DNA of 64,000 nt from an uncultured Eggerthella sp. (lineage in GTDB: Bacteria > Actinomycetota > Coriobacteriia > Coriobacteriales > Eggerthellaceae), in NCBI GenBank assembly GCA_900546175.1, contig URBX01000008.1, positions 4,324-68,323 of the forward strand. The letters are read 5' to 3'. The notes beneath the pieces are model-generated. The model made no database searches. It saw only the letters and a program-made list of their open reading frames with translations, and was not told where the DNA came from. Shown here in pieces: positions 51,393 to 61,635 of the stretch (positions are counted from its first letter, which is position 1; every line of letters starts with the position of its first letter). Position numbers and translations under genes: made by a program.

Positions 51393-51410
51393 CTCTATAT
51401 AAATATAGAG
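51393..51410. promoter_or_regulatory. Inverted repeat in the dnaN leader
   Basis: CTCTATAT-AA-ATATAGAG, perfect 8-bp arms, overlapping a TATAAA that may be the dnaN -10 element, 36 bases before the ATG. Confidence 0.4.
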
Positions 51411-51445
51411 AGAAGTAAATTAAAGAGTGAAGGAAATAGATTTTC

Positions 51446-52543
51446 ATGAAATTCAGTGTTAACCAATCAGAATTAGCCAATGCACTCTCTGTAGCTATTA
51501 AAGGAACTTCATCTAAATCTACCCTTACTATTCTTGCGGGCATTTATGTAAAAGCTAGTCAAAACACATTGCTTATTCAGTCTTCAAATTTAGATCTCTC
51601 AATAAAAGTATCTATTAATGCTCTTATTGAAGAAGAGGGAAGTGCGGTAATACCAGGTAAGCTTTTCTTAGATGTTGTAAAAAGTCTGCCTGATATGGCA
51701 GTACTTATTGAAGTAACTGATTTTATTGCTTCAATATATGCAAATAACTCAACGTTTACTTTAAAGACGCTTGATCCAGGAGACTTCCCTCTTTTTCCTG
51801 AAATTACTCCGGAAATTGAAGCTCAATTCCCTTATAAGCAATTCGCTTCAATGATTAAGAGTACTGCCAAGATTGTTTCTCATGATGAGTCTCATCCAAT
51901 CCTTAGCGGTATTCTTATTACTCAAGAAGGCAATTCACTTAAGATGGTTGCAACTGACTCTTTTAGATTAGGTGTTGCTGAAACCGAACTTCAAAACTGC
52001 ACCCAGTCTCAATTCGAAGTAGTAATTTCAGGTAAATTCCTTCAGGATATTGCTTCTCTTCCACCAAGTGAAGAAAACATTTCTTTAGCAGTAAGTGAAA
52101 ATCAAATTATTGCTTCTTATAACAATATGACTTTTATTAATCGTCGTATTGAGGGAAATTTCCCAAATTATAAACAACTTATAAGTAATGATTACAAAAC
52201 AAGAATAAAACTATCAACAAAAGACCTCTCTGATGCAGTACGTCGTGTGTCTTTATTAAGTAATAAGATTTCGCCAGTACAGATTAATATTGACGCAGAA
52301 TCTCAAGTTCTTACCCTTATTTCTCACTCGCAAGAGGTTGGAAATGCTCAAGAAATTATTCCTTGCGAAATTGAGGGAGAATCGGTGGATATTGCATTTA
52401 ACTATACGTATGTTCTTGATGGTTTGAATTCAATATCTGATAACGAAGTATATTTTGAATTGTTTGGTCCAATGCGCCCAGGTATTTTTAAAACTGAAGG
52501 AAAACAAAACTTCCTTTATTTAATTATGCCTGTTCGTATTTAA
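51446..52543 (+). CDS. dnaN: DNA polymerase III sliding clamp (beta subunit)
   Basis: 365 residues with three beta-clamp domains. The N-terminus KFSVNQSELANALSVAIKG, the middle ILSGILITQEGNSLKMVATD with DSFRLGVAE, and the C-terminus FLYLIMPVRI (canonical YLIMPMRL) are diagnostic. It encircles DNA and tethers the replicase. Located between dnaA and recF. Confidence 0.97.
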   Translation: MKFSVNQSELANALSVAIKGTSSKSTLTILAGIYVKASQNTLLIQSSNLDLSIKVSINALIEEEGSAVIPGKLFLDVVKSLPDMAVLIEVTDFIASIYANNSTFTLKTLDPGDFPLFPEITPEIEAQFPYKQFASMIKSTAKIVSHDESHPILSGILITQEGNSLKMVATDSFRLGVAETELQNCTQSQFEVVISGKFLQDIASLPPSEENISLAVSENQIIASYNNMTFINRRIEGNFPNYKQLISNDYKTRIKLSTKDLSDAVRRVSLLSNKISPVQINIDAESQVLTLISHSQEVGNAQEIIPCEIEGESVDIAFNYTYVLDGLNSISDNEVYFELFGPMRPGIFKTEGKQNFLYLIMPVRI

Positions 52544-52568
52544 ATAAGCGATACGTTAGTGAGTATGT

Positions 52569-53702
52569 ATGACTCTGAGTATTTCGGAAGTGTATTACCA
52601 AAATTTCCGTAATTACCAAACATATTCCCTTACTAAGGTAGGTAATCTCACTATTTTTATTGGCCCTAACGCTATTGGAAAAACAAACCTTATTGAAGGC
52701 ATTCAGCTAACAACAGCGCTCCATTCCTTTAGAAACCCAAAAAATCAGCATTTAGTTACTTTGGGAAAAGAACATGGGAGCGTAAAAACAATAATTACGG
52801 GTGATCAACGTAAAATTGATATCGAACTGAGCGTTACTAACAATAAAAAAGAGTATCTCTACAACGGAAAAAAGAAACAGGCGCAAGCAATACGGGGAAT
52901 TCTTCCTGCGGTTCTTTTCTGTCCAGATGATTTAACTTTTATAAAAGGATCTCAAAGTGTTAAACGTGCACAAATAGATAATTTGGGCTCTCAATTATCT
53001 AAGAATTACCACGTGGTTCAAAAAGATTACGAGAAAATTATTAAACAAAAAAATAAATACCTTAAAGATACGGTTTCTCATTCTTATCTTTTAAGTATCA
53101 ATGAAGTGGTAGCTACCATTGGCGCACAACTCTACGTTTTGCGTAGTAATTTAGTGAATGAATTATCACCATATATTCAGACGTATTATCGTCAACTATC
53201 AGGTAATAATGAATCGGTTTCAGTAGGATATATCCCTTCTTGGCATAAATATGAGACGAATAAAGAAGTTTTCACAACGTTTAATTGTCTCTCAAAAAAA
53301 GAAGCTAAAGAACAATTAATAGCCGTTATGGAGACCCAGTACTTTCGTGAGCATCAACGTCATTTGTCCTTATTTGGTCCTCATAACGACCAAATAGAAT
53401 TCTTTATTGATGGTAGAAACGCCGGACTATTCGCAAGTCAAGGACAACAACGATCGTTAGTTTTGGCGTATAAGATGGCGGAAGTATCCTTAATAAAAGA
53501 TAAATTAAACCAAAATCCAGTACTTCTTCTTGATGATGTTATGAGTGAACTAGATGATATGAGAAGAAGTTATCTTATGTCTCTTATCAATAATGAAGTA
53601 CAGACCTTTATTACTTCAACTCACTTAGCTTATTTTGATAAGAATATTCTTCAAAAAGCGGATGTCATAACATTAGGAGGGGAAAATGGCAAAAACATAT
53701 AA
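52569..53702 (+). CDS. recF: DNA recombination/repair protein RecF
   Basis: 377 residues of the SMC-like ATPase family. The N-terminus has ISEVYYQNFRNYQTYSL and Walker A GPNAIGKTNLIEGIQL; the C-terminal signature FASQGQQRSLVLAYKMAE and Walker B PVLLLDDVMSELD follow. It loads RecA at gaps. It overlaps dciA by 17 bases. Confidence 0.95.
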   Translation: MTLSISEVYYQNFRNYQTYSLTKVGNLTIFIGPNAIGKTNLIEGIQLTTALHSFRNPKNQHLVTLGKEHGSVKTIITGDQRKIDIELSVTNNKKEYLYNGKKKQAQAIRGILPAVLFCPDDLTFIKGSQSVKRAQIDNLGSQLSKNYHVVQKDYEKIIKQKNKYLKDTVSHSYLLSINEVVATIGAQLYVLRSNLVNELSPYIQTYYRQLSGNNESVSVGYIPSWHKYETNKEVFTTFNCLSKKEAKEQLIAVMETQYFREHQRHLSLFGPHNDQIEFFIDGRNAGLFASQGQQRSLVLAYKMAEVSLIKDKLNQNPVLLLDDVMSELDDMRRSYLMSLINNEVQTFITSTHLAYFDKNILQKADVITLGGENGKNI

Positions 53703-54330
53703 AAAACCTGACGGTTCTCGAGTCCTTTTTTCCTCACTTCCTTATAAAGCTCAAAAAATAATAAGAGAAGATAATAAAAACTACACTCTTTCCCAAAACT
53801 TTAAAAAGATGGTGAAAAATATTCCTGAGGAAGTAAAAACTCAATATCTTAAAGAAAAAAAGATTCAAAAAACATATCAACAGTTTAGTGAGGTAACTGA
53901 TCAAGTAATTCTTGACCATATTAATTCTCTTTATCTTCTTTACGAAAATGATGAGATAAATCTTATAGCTTATGTAGATAGCTCTCTTATCGCAGCGGAA
54001 TTAAATGCACGTAGGGAATTGATTAAGTTTAGGTATCGCGAAAAATTCGATATTCAAATTGATAATTTTGATATCAGGATATCCCGTGGGCCCTACTTAA
54101 AAAACTATCCTTTTAAAGAATTTAAAGAAAGAAAGAAAAACGAAACAAATACAAAATGTATTGAAAAAACCTCCAACGAAAAGAATTTTGTAGATGATTC
54201 ACTCCTTTCTTATAGTGATCTTTCGTCAGAAGATATTCTTTCAATTGAACAAATGCTTTCTTGCGTAGAAGATGAAGATTTAAGAAACTCTTTTAAAAAG
54301 GTTCTTATAGCCCAAAAAAAGCAAAAGTAG
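53686..54330 (+). CDS. DciA-type protein (DUF721), helicase loader candidate
   Basis: 214 residues. The DUF721/DciA core is near residues 80-145 (INLIAYVDSSLIAAELNARRE then IKFRYREKFDIQIDNFDIRI). DciA is the ancestral loader/interaction partner of the replicative helicase DnaB. The Lys-rich N-terminal 70 residues and an acidic C-terminus are lineage-specific. A strong SD (AGGAGGGG) precedes ATG 53686, inside recF. The recF-dciA-gyrB order is typical of actinobacteria. Confidence 0.8.
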   Translation: MAKTYKKPDGSRVLFSSLPYKAQKIIREDNKNYTLSQNFKKMVKNIPEEVKTQYLKEKKIQKTYQQFSEVTDQVILDHINSLYLLYENDEINLIAYVDSSLIAAELNARRELIKFRYREKFDIQIDNFDIRISRGPYLKNYPFKEFKERKKNETNTKCIEKTSNEKNFVDDSLLSYSDLSSEDILSIEQMLSCVEDEDLRNSFKKVLIAQKKQK

Positions 54331-54447
54331 AGTTTTTTATAAAAAACTTCAGATTTATGTCAAAACGCCCATTATTGGCGCCTCTCAAGCCTTTTAATAT
54401 ATAAAAAATCCATACTTACCAAGCCTAGCATTTAACACGGTTAATTG

Positions 54448-54456
54448 TGATATAAT
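54448..54456 (+). promoter_or_regulatory. Extended -10 promoter for gyrBA
   Basis: TGATATAAT (TGn plus consensus TATAAT), about 45 bases before the gyrB start. The -35 is not conserved. A short hairpin (CGCC-cattatt-GGCG) lies 70 bases upstream. Confidence 0.6.
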
Positions 54457-54501
54457 TCCTAGGTTCAATTTGGATATATATGTAGCATAAAAGGAGAAAA
54501 T

Positions 54502-56454
54502 TTGTCCGCAAAAACAAACACTGAGTCAAATTACGACGGCGGATCAATTCAAGTCCTCGAAGGATTAGAAGCTGTTCGTAAGCGTCCTGGTATGTACATT
54601 GGTTCAACTGGTCCTCGTGGTCTTCATCATTTAGTGTATGAGGTTGTGGATAATGCAGTTGATGAAGCATTAGCAGGCGCATGTGACACTATTAATGTAA
54701 CTATCCATGAAGATAATTCTATTACCGTAGAAGATAACGGTCGTGGTATTCCTGTTGATAAACACCCAAAAGAAAAAATTCCAACAGTAGAAGTTGTATT
54801 AACTATCCTCCATGCAGGTGGTAAATTTGGCGGAAATGGCTATAAAGTTTCCGGTGGTTTGCATGGTGTAGGCGTTTCTGTTGTTAACGCACTTTCCACT
54901 AAGGTAGTTGTTCAAGTTCGTCGTGACGGTATTGAGTACGAAATCTCCTTCGATCACGGTAAGACAAAAGAGAAACTTCATAAGATTGGAACTACAAAGA
55001 AAACAGGTACTACTGTATCTTTTTGGCCTGATCCAGAAATCTTTAAAGAAACAACTGTTTATGATTACAATACTTTAGCAGCTCGTTTCCGTGAGATGTC
55101 TTTCCTTAATAAAGGATTAAAAATCACCCTTACTGATGAACGAATTAAAGATGCTGAAGGTAATCCACGTAAAGAAATTTTCCTTGCAAATGGTGGCTTG
55201 ATTGACTTCGTTAAATTTTTAAATGAAGGTAAAGAAACCCTTAATAAGCCAATCTATTTTGAAGCTGAAAACGAAGATGGGGTGGTTGAAATTGCTATGC
55301 AGTGGACTACTTCATATTCGAATAATTCAGTAATGGCTTTCGCAAATAACATTAATACTATTGATGGTGGTACTCATCTTGACGGCTTCAAACAAGGTGT
55401 AACCCGCACTATTAATGACTATGCAAGAAGTAAAAGTATCTTGAAAGAGAAAGATTCTAATCTTTCTGGTGATGATACACGTGAGGGTTTAGCTGCAATC
55501 ATTTCAGTAAAACTCCATGATCCTCAGTTCGAAGGCCAGACAAAAGGTAAATTAGGTAATACTGAAATTCGTGGCTTAGTTCAAGGCGCGGTTATGAAAG
55601 GCCTTGCAGAATATTTAGAGGAAAATCCAACTCCTGCTAAGCGAATTATTAATAAAGCAACTCAAGCATTAAAAGCACGTGAAGCAGCTCGTAAAGCACG
55701 CGAAATGACACGTCGTAAGGGTGTTCTTGATTCATTCTCACTTCCGGGAAAATTAGCAGACTGTTCTTCTAAAAAACCAGAAGAGTCTGAAATCTTTATT
55801 GTTGAGGGTGATTCCGCGGGTGGTTCTGCAAAACAAGCTCGCGATCGTAAATTCCAGGCAATTATGCCTCTTCGCGGTAAGATTTTGAATGTTGAACGCG
55901 CTGGTTTACATCGCTCTCTTTCCTCAGACACTATTTCTTCGTTGATTACGGCAATTGGTACTAATATTGGCGAAGATTTCGACGCAGATAAAGCTCGTTA
56001 CCATCGTATTATTATCATGACCGATGCTGACGTTGACGGTGCTCATATTCGCTGCTTGCTTCTTACGTTCTTCTATCGCTATATGCCTGAATTAATCAAT
56101 CGTGGTTATATCTATATTGCTCAACCACCAATTTTCGGCATTAAAAAGCAGAATTCTCGTTCAACAAAAATTGAGCGTTATATTTACGACGAAAGCTCCC
56201 TTAATGGAGTTTTGAAAGAAATGGGTGGCGCAGATAAATATGACGTTCAGCGCTATAAAGGTTTGGGAGAAATGGACCCAGAGCAGTTATGGGAAACCAC
56301 TATGGAACCAGCAACACGTACTCTTCTTCAAGTGAATATTGATGATGCTGCTGAAGCAGAGCGTGTTGTAAGTGAATTAATGGGCGACCAAGTTGAACCT
56401 CGTAAAAACTTCATTCAGAGCCATGCTCTTGATGTACGTTTCTTAGATATTTAA
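54502..56454 (+). CDS. gyrB: DNA gyrase subunit B
   Basis: 650 residues. The GHKL ATPase has EVVDNAVDEALAG, ITVEDNGRGIPV and SGGLHGVGVSVVNAL; the transducer and the TOPRIM domain follow (EIFIVEGDSAGGSAKQARDR, MTDADVDGAHIR). The start is TTG 54502 because AAGGAG lies 5 bases upstream and no ATG is near. It introduces negative supercoils with GyrA. The stop is 11 bases before gyrA. Confidence 0.97.
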   Translation: MSAKTNTESNYDGGSIQVLEGLEAVRKRPGMYIGSTGPRGLHHLVYEVVDNAVDEALAGACDTINVTIHEDNSITVEDNGRGIPVDKHPKEKIPTVEVVLTILHAGGKFGGNGYKVSGGLHGVGVSVVNALSTKVVVQVRRDGIEYEISFDHGKTKEKLHKIGTTKKTGTTVSFWPDPEIFKETTVYDYNTLAARFREMSFLNKGLKITLTDERIKDAEGNPRKEIFLANGGLIDFVKFLNEGKETLNKPIYFEAENEDGVVEIAMQWTTSYSNNSVMAFANNINTIDGGTHLDGFKQGVTRTINDYARSKSILKEKDSNLSGDDTREGLAAIISVKLHDPQFEGQTKGKLGNTEIRGLVQGAVMKGLAEYLEENPTPAKRIINKATQALKAREAARKAREMTRRKGVLDSFSLPGKLADCSSKKPEESEIFIVEGDSAGGSAKQARDRKFQAIMPLRGKILNVERAGLHRSLSSDTISSLITAIGTNIGEDFDADKARYHRIIIMTDADVDGAHIRCLLLTFFYRYMPELINRGYIYIAQPPIFGIKKQNSRSTKIERYIYDESSLNGVLKEMGGADKYDVQRYKGLGEMDPEQLWETTMEPATRTLLQVNIDDAAEAERVVSELMGDQVEPRKNFIQSHALDVRFLDI

Positions 56455-56465
56455 GGAGTAATTTC

Positions 56466-59144
56466 GTGTCAGATAACTTTAACGATTTCACTTCTGAGAA
56501 TACTGATTCAGAAAAATTAAATACCGAACAAGCTTCAGAACAAGTTTCGGAAGAAACGACACTTCTCGATTCTGAACAAGAAATTGAAACTCCTGTTTCT
56601 GAAGAACAGAAAGCACGTGCGATGATGGTTGATATGCCAAACCCTCACGGCGCAATTATTGAAAATGCAAACGGTGGTGAAGGCACTATTGTTCGCAGTG
56701 CTTATCTTGGCAAAGAAATGCAGACTTCCTTCTTGGAATACTCCATGTCCGTTATTGTTTCGCGTGCTCTTCCAGACGTACGTGACGGTTTAAAGCCAGT
56801 TCATCGCCGTATTTTGTACGCAATGAATATGGCAGGTATTACTCCAGCAAAACCTCACGCAAAATCTGCGCGTACAGTTGGTGACGTTATTGGTAAATAT
56901 CACCCACACGGTGACTCAGCGGTATACGACACTATGGTTCGTTTAGCTCAACCATTTTCTATGCGTGTACCTTTAGTTGATGGTCATGGAAACTTTGGTT
57001 CTATTGACGGTGACAGCGCTGCAGCTATGCGTTACACCGAAGCACGTCTTGATAAAGCAGCAATGGAACTTCTCCGTGATTTAAATAAAGAAACCGTAGA
57101 CATGGTTCCAAACTATGATGAATCTACTTACGAACCATCAGTTTTACCTGCTCGTTTCCCTAATTTATTAGTTAACGGATCTTCTGGTATTGCAGTTGGT
57201 ATGGCTACTAATATTCCACCTCACAATTTAGGTGAAACTATTGATGCTACCTGCTTATTACTAGACAACCCTGACGCAACACTTGACGAAATTATGGAAG
57301 TCTTACCAGGTCCTGACTTCCCTACAGGTGCGTTAATTATGGGTAAAGATGGTATTCGTCAAGCATATGAAACAGGTCGCGGTAGCATTACTATCCGTTC
57401 AAAAACACGTGTTGAAGAGGGTAAAAACGGAAAGAGCACTATTGTTATTTCCGAAATTCCTTATCAGGTAAACCGTACTAATCTTCTTAAGAAGATTGCA
57501 GATTTAGTGCGCGATAAAAAATTGCCAGAAGTATCAAATGTTCACGACGGTGCAGACCGTACTGGCATTGATATTTTAATTGAGCTCAAATCTAACGCTA
57601 TTCCACAAGTAGTGTTGAATAAGTTATTTAAACATACCCAACTCCAGGTTGGCTTTGGTTGTAATTTTGTTGCGTTAGTAAATGGTATTCCTCAAACATT
57701 GCCATTAAAAGCATGTTTAACGGAATATATTAAACATCAGGTTGATGTTATTACCCGTCGTACTCGTTACGATTTAGCTAAAGCAGAAGCACGTGCCCAT
57801 ATTTTAGAGGGCTATGTAATTGCGCTTGATAATATCGATGAGGTAATTAGCATTATCCGTGGTTCTGAAACTGAAGAAATCGCTAAGAATGAATTATGTG
57901 CTCGTTTTAAACTTTCAACAAAACAATCGGAAGCAATTCTTCAGATGCGCTTGCGTCGTTTGACTGGTTTAGAACGTTCAAAAATTGAGCAAGAATTACA
58001 AGAACTTCGCGAATTAATTGCTTATTACCAAAAGGTATTAGGTGATCCTGCAGAAGTTCGTCGCATTATTAAAGAAGAACTTCAAGATATCAAGAAGCGC
58101 TTCGATACCCCTCGTCGTACTCAACTTTCCGAAACCGAAAAAGATATTGACGTTGAAGACCTTATTGCTGATAAAGAAGTAGCAATTACGGTAACAAAGG
58201 CCGGTTATATCAAGCGCCTTCCAATCACTACTTATCGCCAACAAAAACGTGGTGGAAAAGGAATGCAGGGTGTAAATCTGAAAGACAATGACTTCGTAGA
58301 GCACTTATTTGTTGCTTCTACTCATGATTACATGTTGTTCTTCACTTCTTTCGGTAAGGTTTACCGCTTAAAGGCTTATGAAGTTCCAGAGGCTTCTCGT
58401 CATGCGCGCGGTACCGCAATTGTTAACTTACTTCAGCTTGATAAAGGCGAGACGGTTTCGGCAGTTATTTCGACAAAAGATTTTCCAGATAACGAGTATC
58501 TTTTGTTTGCAACTGAACAAGGTATGGTAAAAAAGACATCCATGAACCAATATGATCGCACCCGTCGCGATGGATTGATTGCTATTAATCTTAGAGAAGA
58601 TGACAGCTTAATTACTGTTAAGCGTGTTGCTCCTGGCGAGGATGTAGTAATGGTTTCTTCTGCAGGTAAAGCAATTCGTTGGAATTCTGACGAAATCCGC
58701 CCAATGGGTCGTGACACCATGGGTGTTCGCGGAATGAAACTTCCAATTGAATCACGTGTTCTTGGTATGGAAATTGTAAAACCAAATTCAGAATTGTTAG
58801 TTATTACCGAACTTGGTTATGGTAAACGTACCGACATTGATGAGTATCCACTTCACCACCGTGGTGGACAAGGAGTCTTCACTATTAGTATGACTAAGAA
58901 AAAAGGTTTCTTAGCAGGCATGCGTATTGTTAATAATGAAGACGAACTTATGATTATTACTGAATCAGGCGTTGTGGTTCGTACTCCTGTGTCTGGAATT
59001 TCAAAATTAGGACGCTCGACTCAAGGCGTTCTTATTATGAACGTTGCTGAAAACGACAAAGTAACATCCCTTGCTTCTGGCGTTGAAGGTAGTACTCAGC
59101 AGAAAAAAGAAGTAGATCAAAACCGACAAACTCTTGATTTGTAA
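56466..59144 (+). CDS. gyrA: DNA gyrase subunit A with acidic N-terminal extension
   Basis: 892 residues. The breakage-reunion domain starts near residue 92 (LEYSMSVIVSRALPDVRDGL), with the catalytic Tyr in AAMRYTEARLDK and a quinolone region GDSAVYDTMVRLA (the position of Ser83 is Ser). The C-terminal six-blade DNA-wrapping domain includes QQKRGGKGMQGVNL, the GyrA box. The first 85 residues are Glu/Ser/Thr-rich and absent from most GyrA. Start is GTG 56466 with AAGGAG upstream. Confidence 0.97.
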   Translation: MSDNFNDFTSENTDSEKLNTEQASEQVSEETTLLDSEQEIETPVSEEQKARAMMVDMPNPHGAIIENANGGEGTIVRSAYLGKEMQTSFLEYSMSVIVSRALPDVRDGLKPVHRRILYAMNMAGITPAKPHAKSARTVGDVIGKYHPHGDSAVYDTMVRLAQPFSMRVPLVDGHGNFGSIDGDSAAAMRYTEARLDKAAMELLRDLNKETVDMVPNYDESTYEPSVLPARFPNLLVNGSSGIAVGMATNIPPHNLGETIDATCLLLDNPDATLDEIMEVLPGPDFPTGALIMGKDGIRQAYETGRGSITIRSKTRVEEGKNGKSTIVISEIPYQVNRTNLLKKIADLVRDKKLPEVSNVHDGADRTGIDILIELKSNAIPQVVLNKLFKHTQLQVGFGCNFVALVNGIPQTLPLKACLTEYIKHQVDVITRRTRYDLAKAEARAHILEGYVIALDNIDEVISIIRGSETEEIAKNELCARFKLSTKQSEAILQMRLRRLTGLERSKIEQELQELRELIAYYQKVLGDPAEVRRIIKEELQDIKKRFDTPRRTQLSETEKDIDVEDLIADKEVAITVTKAGYIKRLPITTYRQQKRGGKGMQGVNLKDNDFVEHLFVASTHDYMLFFTSFGKVYRLKAYEVPEASRHARGTAIVNLLQLDKGETVSAVISTKDFPDNEYLLFATEQGMVKKTSMNQYDRTRRDGLIAINLREDDSLITVKRVAPGEDVVMVSSAGKAIRWNSDEIRPMGRDTMGVRGMKLPIESRVLGMEIVKPNSELLVITELGYGKRTDIDEYPLHHRGGQGVFTISMTKKKGFLAGMRIVNNEDELMIITESGVVVRTPVSGISKLGRSTQGVLIMNVAENDKVTSLASGVEGSTQQKKEVDQNRQTLDL

Positions 59145-59173
59145 GGAAAAGTCAAAAAATTAAAAAATAATTG

Positions 59174-59202
59174 TTGACTCAAAGATTAATATGTAATAAA
59201 TT
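59174..59202 (+). promoter_or_regulatory. tRNA-Ile promoter
   Basis: TTGACT (59174-59179), 17 bases, TAAATT (59197-59202), with the predicted start about 12 bases before the tRNA. Confidence 0.65.
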
Positions 59203-59220
59203 AATCAGGCACGATTTTTA

Positions 59221-59297
<77 letters not shown>

Positions 59298-59307
59298 TTT
59301 AACATAT

Positions 59308-59347
59308 AAACGCTCCACCGAGAGCCGAGTTAGCCGATGGAGCGTTT
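59308..59347 (+). terminator. Terminator after tRNA-Ile
   Basis: AAACGCTCCA (59308-59317) pairs with TGGAGCGTTT (59338-59347), with a 20-base structured loop; an ATTTATT run follows. Confidence 0.7.
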
Positions 59348-59361
59348 ATTTATAAAAATTG

Positions 59362-59390
59362 TTGCAAATGCTCAAAATGTCTGATAAGAT
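59362..59390 (+). promoter_or_regulatory. tRNA-Ala promoter
   Basis: TTGCAA (59362-59367), 17 bases, TAAGAT (59385-59390) preceded by TGA (extended -10). Confidence 0.7.
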
Positions 59391-59408
59391 ATTCGAGCTG
59401 TTATACGT

Positions 59409-59484
59409 GGGGCATTAGCTCAGCTGGGAGAGCGCGGGCTTTGCAAGCCTGAGGTCAGGGGTTCGATCCCCCTATGCTCCACCA
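59409..59484 (+). tRNA. tRNA-Ala (TGC)
   Basis: 76 bases. Acceptor GGGGCAT/ATGCTCC (one G-U pair), D arm GCTC...GAGC, anticodon loop TTTGCAA with anticodon TGC, T loop TTCGATC, encoded CCA. Separate promoter and terminator from tRNA-Ile. Confidence 0.97.
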
Positions 59485-59493
59485 TGAATTTTC

Positions 59494-59518
59494 AAGCGAA
59501 CCTATGGTTCGCTTTTTT
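59494..59518 (+). terminator. Terminator after tRNA-Ala
   Basis: AAGCGAACC-TAT-GGTTCGCTT followed by TTTT. From here to 59683 nothing further is recognisable apart from the typA leader. Confidence 0.85.
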
Positions 59519-59683
59519 AATGCAAAAATTCAGAGTTTTTCTGCTTTAGAGTTTTACAGTGAAAGCTATAGGGCAAGCAGATATAGCATTATCCGCTAAT
59601 CCAAGTTGTTGCTATCTCAATTGATAAACAAATGAGTCGTAGAACTAAAATAAGGAAAACTAATCGAAAGGTTCTGATTCAGT

Positions 59684-61498
59684 ATGAGACAGGAAAATAT
59701 TCGTAACGTTGCGATTATTGCTCACGTTGACCACGGTAAAACCACTCTTGTTGACCGACTTTTATATAGCAGCGGTGTTTTTCGTGAAAATCAAGAAGTA
59801 GAAGAGCGTGTTCTTGATTCAAATGATCAAGAGCGTGAACGTGGTATTACTATTCTTTCTAAAAACATTTCTATTCGCTATAACGATGTAAAAATCAACG
59901 TTATTGACACTCCTGGCCATGCTGATTTTGGTGGCGAGGTTGAGCGTGTATTAAATATGGCAGACGGTGCTCTTCTTATTGTTGACGCATTTGAAGGCCC
60001 TATGCCTCAGACTCGCTTTGTATTACGTAAGGCACTTGATCTTGGTCTTCGCATTGTTTTAGTAATTAATAAGATTGATCGTCCTGGTTCCCGTCCTGAG
60101 GAAGTAGTAGACGAAGTATTCGATCTTATGGTTGAACTTGAAGCATCTGACGAACAGCTCGACTTCCCAATTATTTACGCATCAGCAGTAAATGGCTATG
60201 CACGCTATGAAGTTGAAGATACTAACAATGATATGATTCCTCTTCTTGATACCATCCTCAAAGAAATTCCTGCACCTGACTGTGAACCAAATGGTCCTGT
60301 TGCGCTTCAAATTTGCACCGTTGATCATTCAAGCTTCGTTGGTCGTATTGGTGTTGGTCGTTTATTTAGCGGCACAATGCATAAAAACGAAAACGTTATG
60401 GTTATCAAAAATGATGGCACTTGCTACAACACCATGATTAAACAAGTACTCACTTTTGAAGCACTTGGTAAAAAAGAACAGAAAGAGGTTCATGCTGGTG
60501 ACATTATTGCGGTAGTAGGTGTTGAAGACGCTGACATTGGAGATATGGTTACTAGCCGAGAAAAACCAGTTCAGCTTGATCCAATTAAAGTTGAAGAACC
60601 TACTATGGCGGTTGTTTTTGAGGCATCTACTTCCCCATTAGTTGGTCGCGAAGGAGAGATTGTTGGTGCACGCCAGCTTAAAGAACGTCTCTTTAAAGAA
60701 GCTGAATCTAATATTTCTATGCGTATTACTGAATTGGAAGATAAATCAGGTGTAGAAGTTGCAGGCCGTGGCTTACTTCATTTGTCTGTTTTGATGGAAA
60801 CCATGCGCCGTGAAGGTTTTGAATTCCAAGTTGGCCGCCCACGGGTAATTATTAAAACCGATGAAAACGGCAACAAGCTAGAACCTATTGAGGAAGCAAC
60901 GGTTGATTGTCCAAGTGAATACGCTGGTAAGTGTATTGAAGTGTTTGGTCAAGCTGGTGGCGAAATGACCGACATGTTCCAACGTGGTGATTCTACCCAT
61001 TTGGTATTCCGTATTCCTTCCCGTGGAACTATGGGACTTCGCACCCGTTTATTAAATGTTTCTCGTGGTGAAGCAATTATGTTCCATCGTTTTAGTGATT
61101 ATGGTGCTTACCGTGGTGAATTCCAGGGCCGCAAAAATGGTTGCATGATTGCTATGGCTACTGAAAAATCTGTAGCATATGCACTTGATACTCTTCAGCA
61201 GCGTGGTCGTTTATTTGTTGGCCCAGGCGAAGATTGTTATGAGGGCATGATTGTTGGCGAAAGCGCTAAAGAAGGCGACATGGTAGTAAATGTTGCTAAA
61301 GCAAAACAGCTTGGTAACCAGCGTTCTTCTGGTGCTGATAAAGCAATTCAGCTTACTCCTCCAGTTACTTTTACCTTAGAGGAAGCTTTGGAGTACATTG
61401 AAGATGATGAGTTAGTAGAAATAACTCCTCAATCAATTCGCTTACGTAAACGTCTTCTTTCTGCGGTTGATCGTAAGAAACAGGAAAAGAATAAGTAA
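59684..61498 (+). CDS. typA: Translational GTPase TypA/BipA
   Basis: 604 residues. The G domain has IAHVDHGKTTLVDRLLYSSG (G1), RERGITILSKN (G2), DTPGHADFGGEVERVL (G3) and INKIDRPGSRPEE (G4); EF-Tu-like domain II, two EF-G-like domains and the TypA-specific C-terminal domain follow. It binds the ribosome and assists 50S assembly under stress. The AAAGG-type SD (CGAAAGG) is about 12 bases before the ATG. Confidence 0.96.
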   Translation: MRQENIRNVAIIAHVDHGKTTLVDRLLYSSGVFRENQEVEERVLDSNDQERERGITILSKNISIRYNDVKINVIDTPGHADFGGEVERVLNMADGALLIVDAFEGPMPQTRFVLRKALDLGLRIVLVINKIDRPGSRPEEVVDEVFDLMVELEASDEQLDFPIIYASAVNGYARYEVEDTNNDMIPLLDTILKEIPAPDCEPNGPVALQICTVDHSSFVGRIGVGRLFSGTMHKNENVMVIKNDGTCYNTMIKQVLTFEALGKKEQKEVHAGDIIAVVGVEDADIGDMVTSREKPVQLDPIKVEEPTMAVVFEASTSPLVGREGEIVGARQLKERLFKEAESNISMRITELEDKSGVEVAGRGLLHLSVLMETMRREGFEFQVGRPRVIIKTDENGNKLEPIEEATVDCPSEYAGKCIEVFGQAGGEMTDMFQRGDSTHLVFRIPSRGTMGLRTRLLNVSRGEAIMFHRFSDYGAYRGEFQGRKNGCMIAMATEKSVAYALDTLQQRGRLFVGPGEDCYEGMIVGESAKEGDMVVNVAKAKQLGNQRSSGADKAIQLTPPVTFTLEEALEYIEDDELVEITPQSIRLRKRLLSAVDRKKQEKNK

Positions 61499-61635
61499 TT
61501 AAAACAGATAAGGGTAGCAGACAAAAAAGTGCAGGTTTTAGTGCGCTGAGAAGAAGCAGTCTGAAAATACAAGAAAAGACACGCTTTTTATTAGACCATT
61601 TATTGTTTGTTAACCAAACCAATAACCAAATCTTT

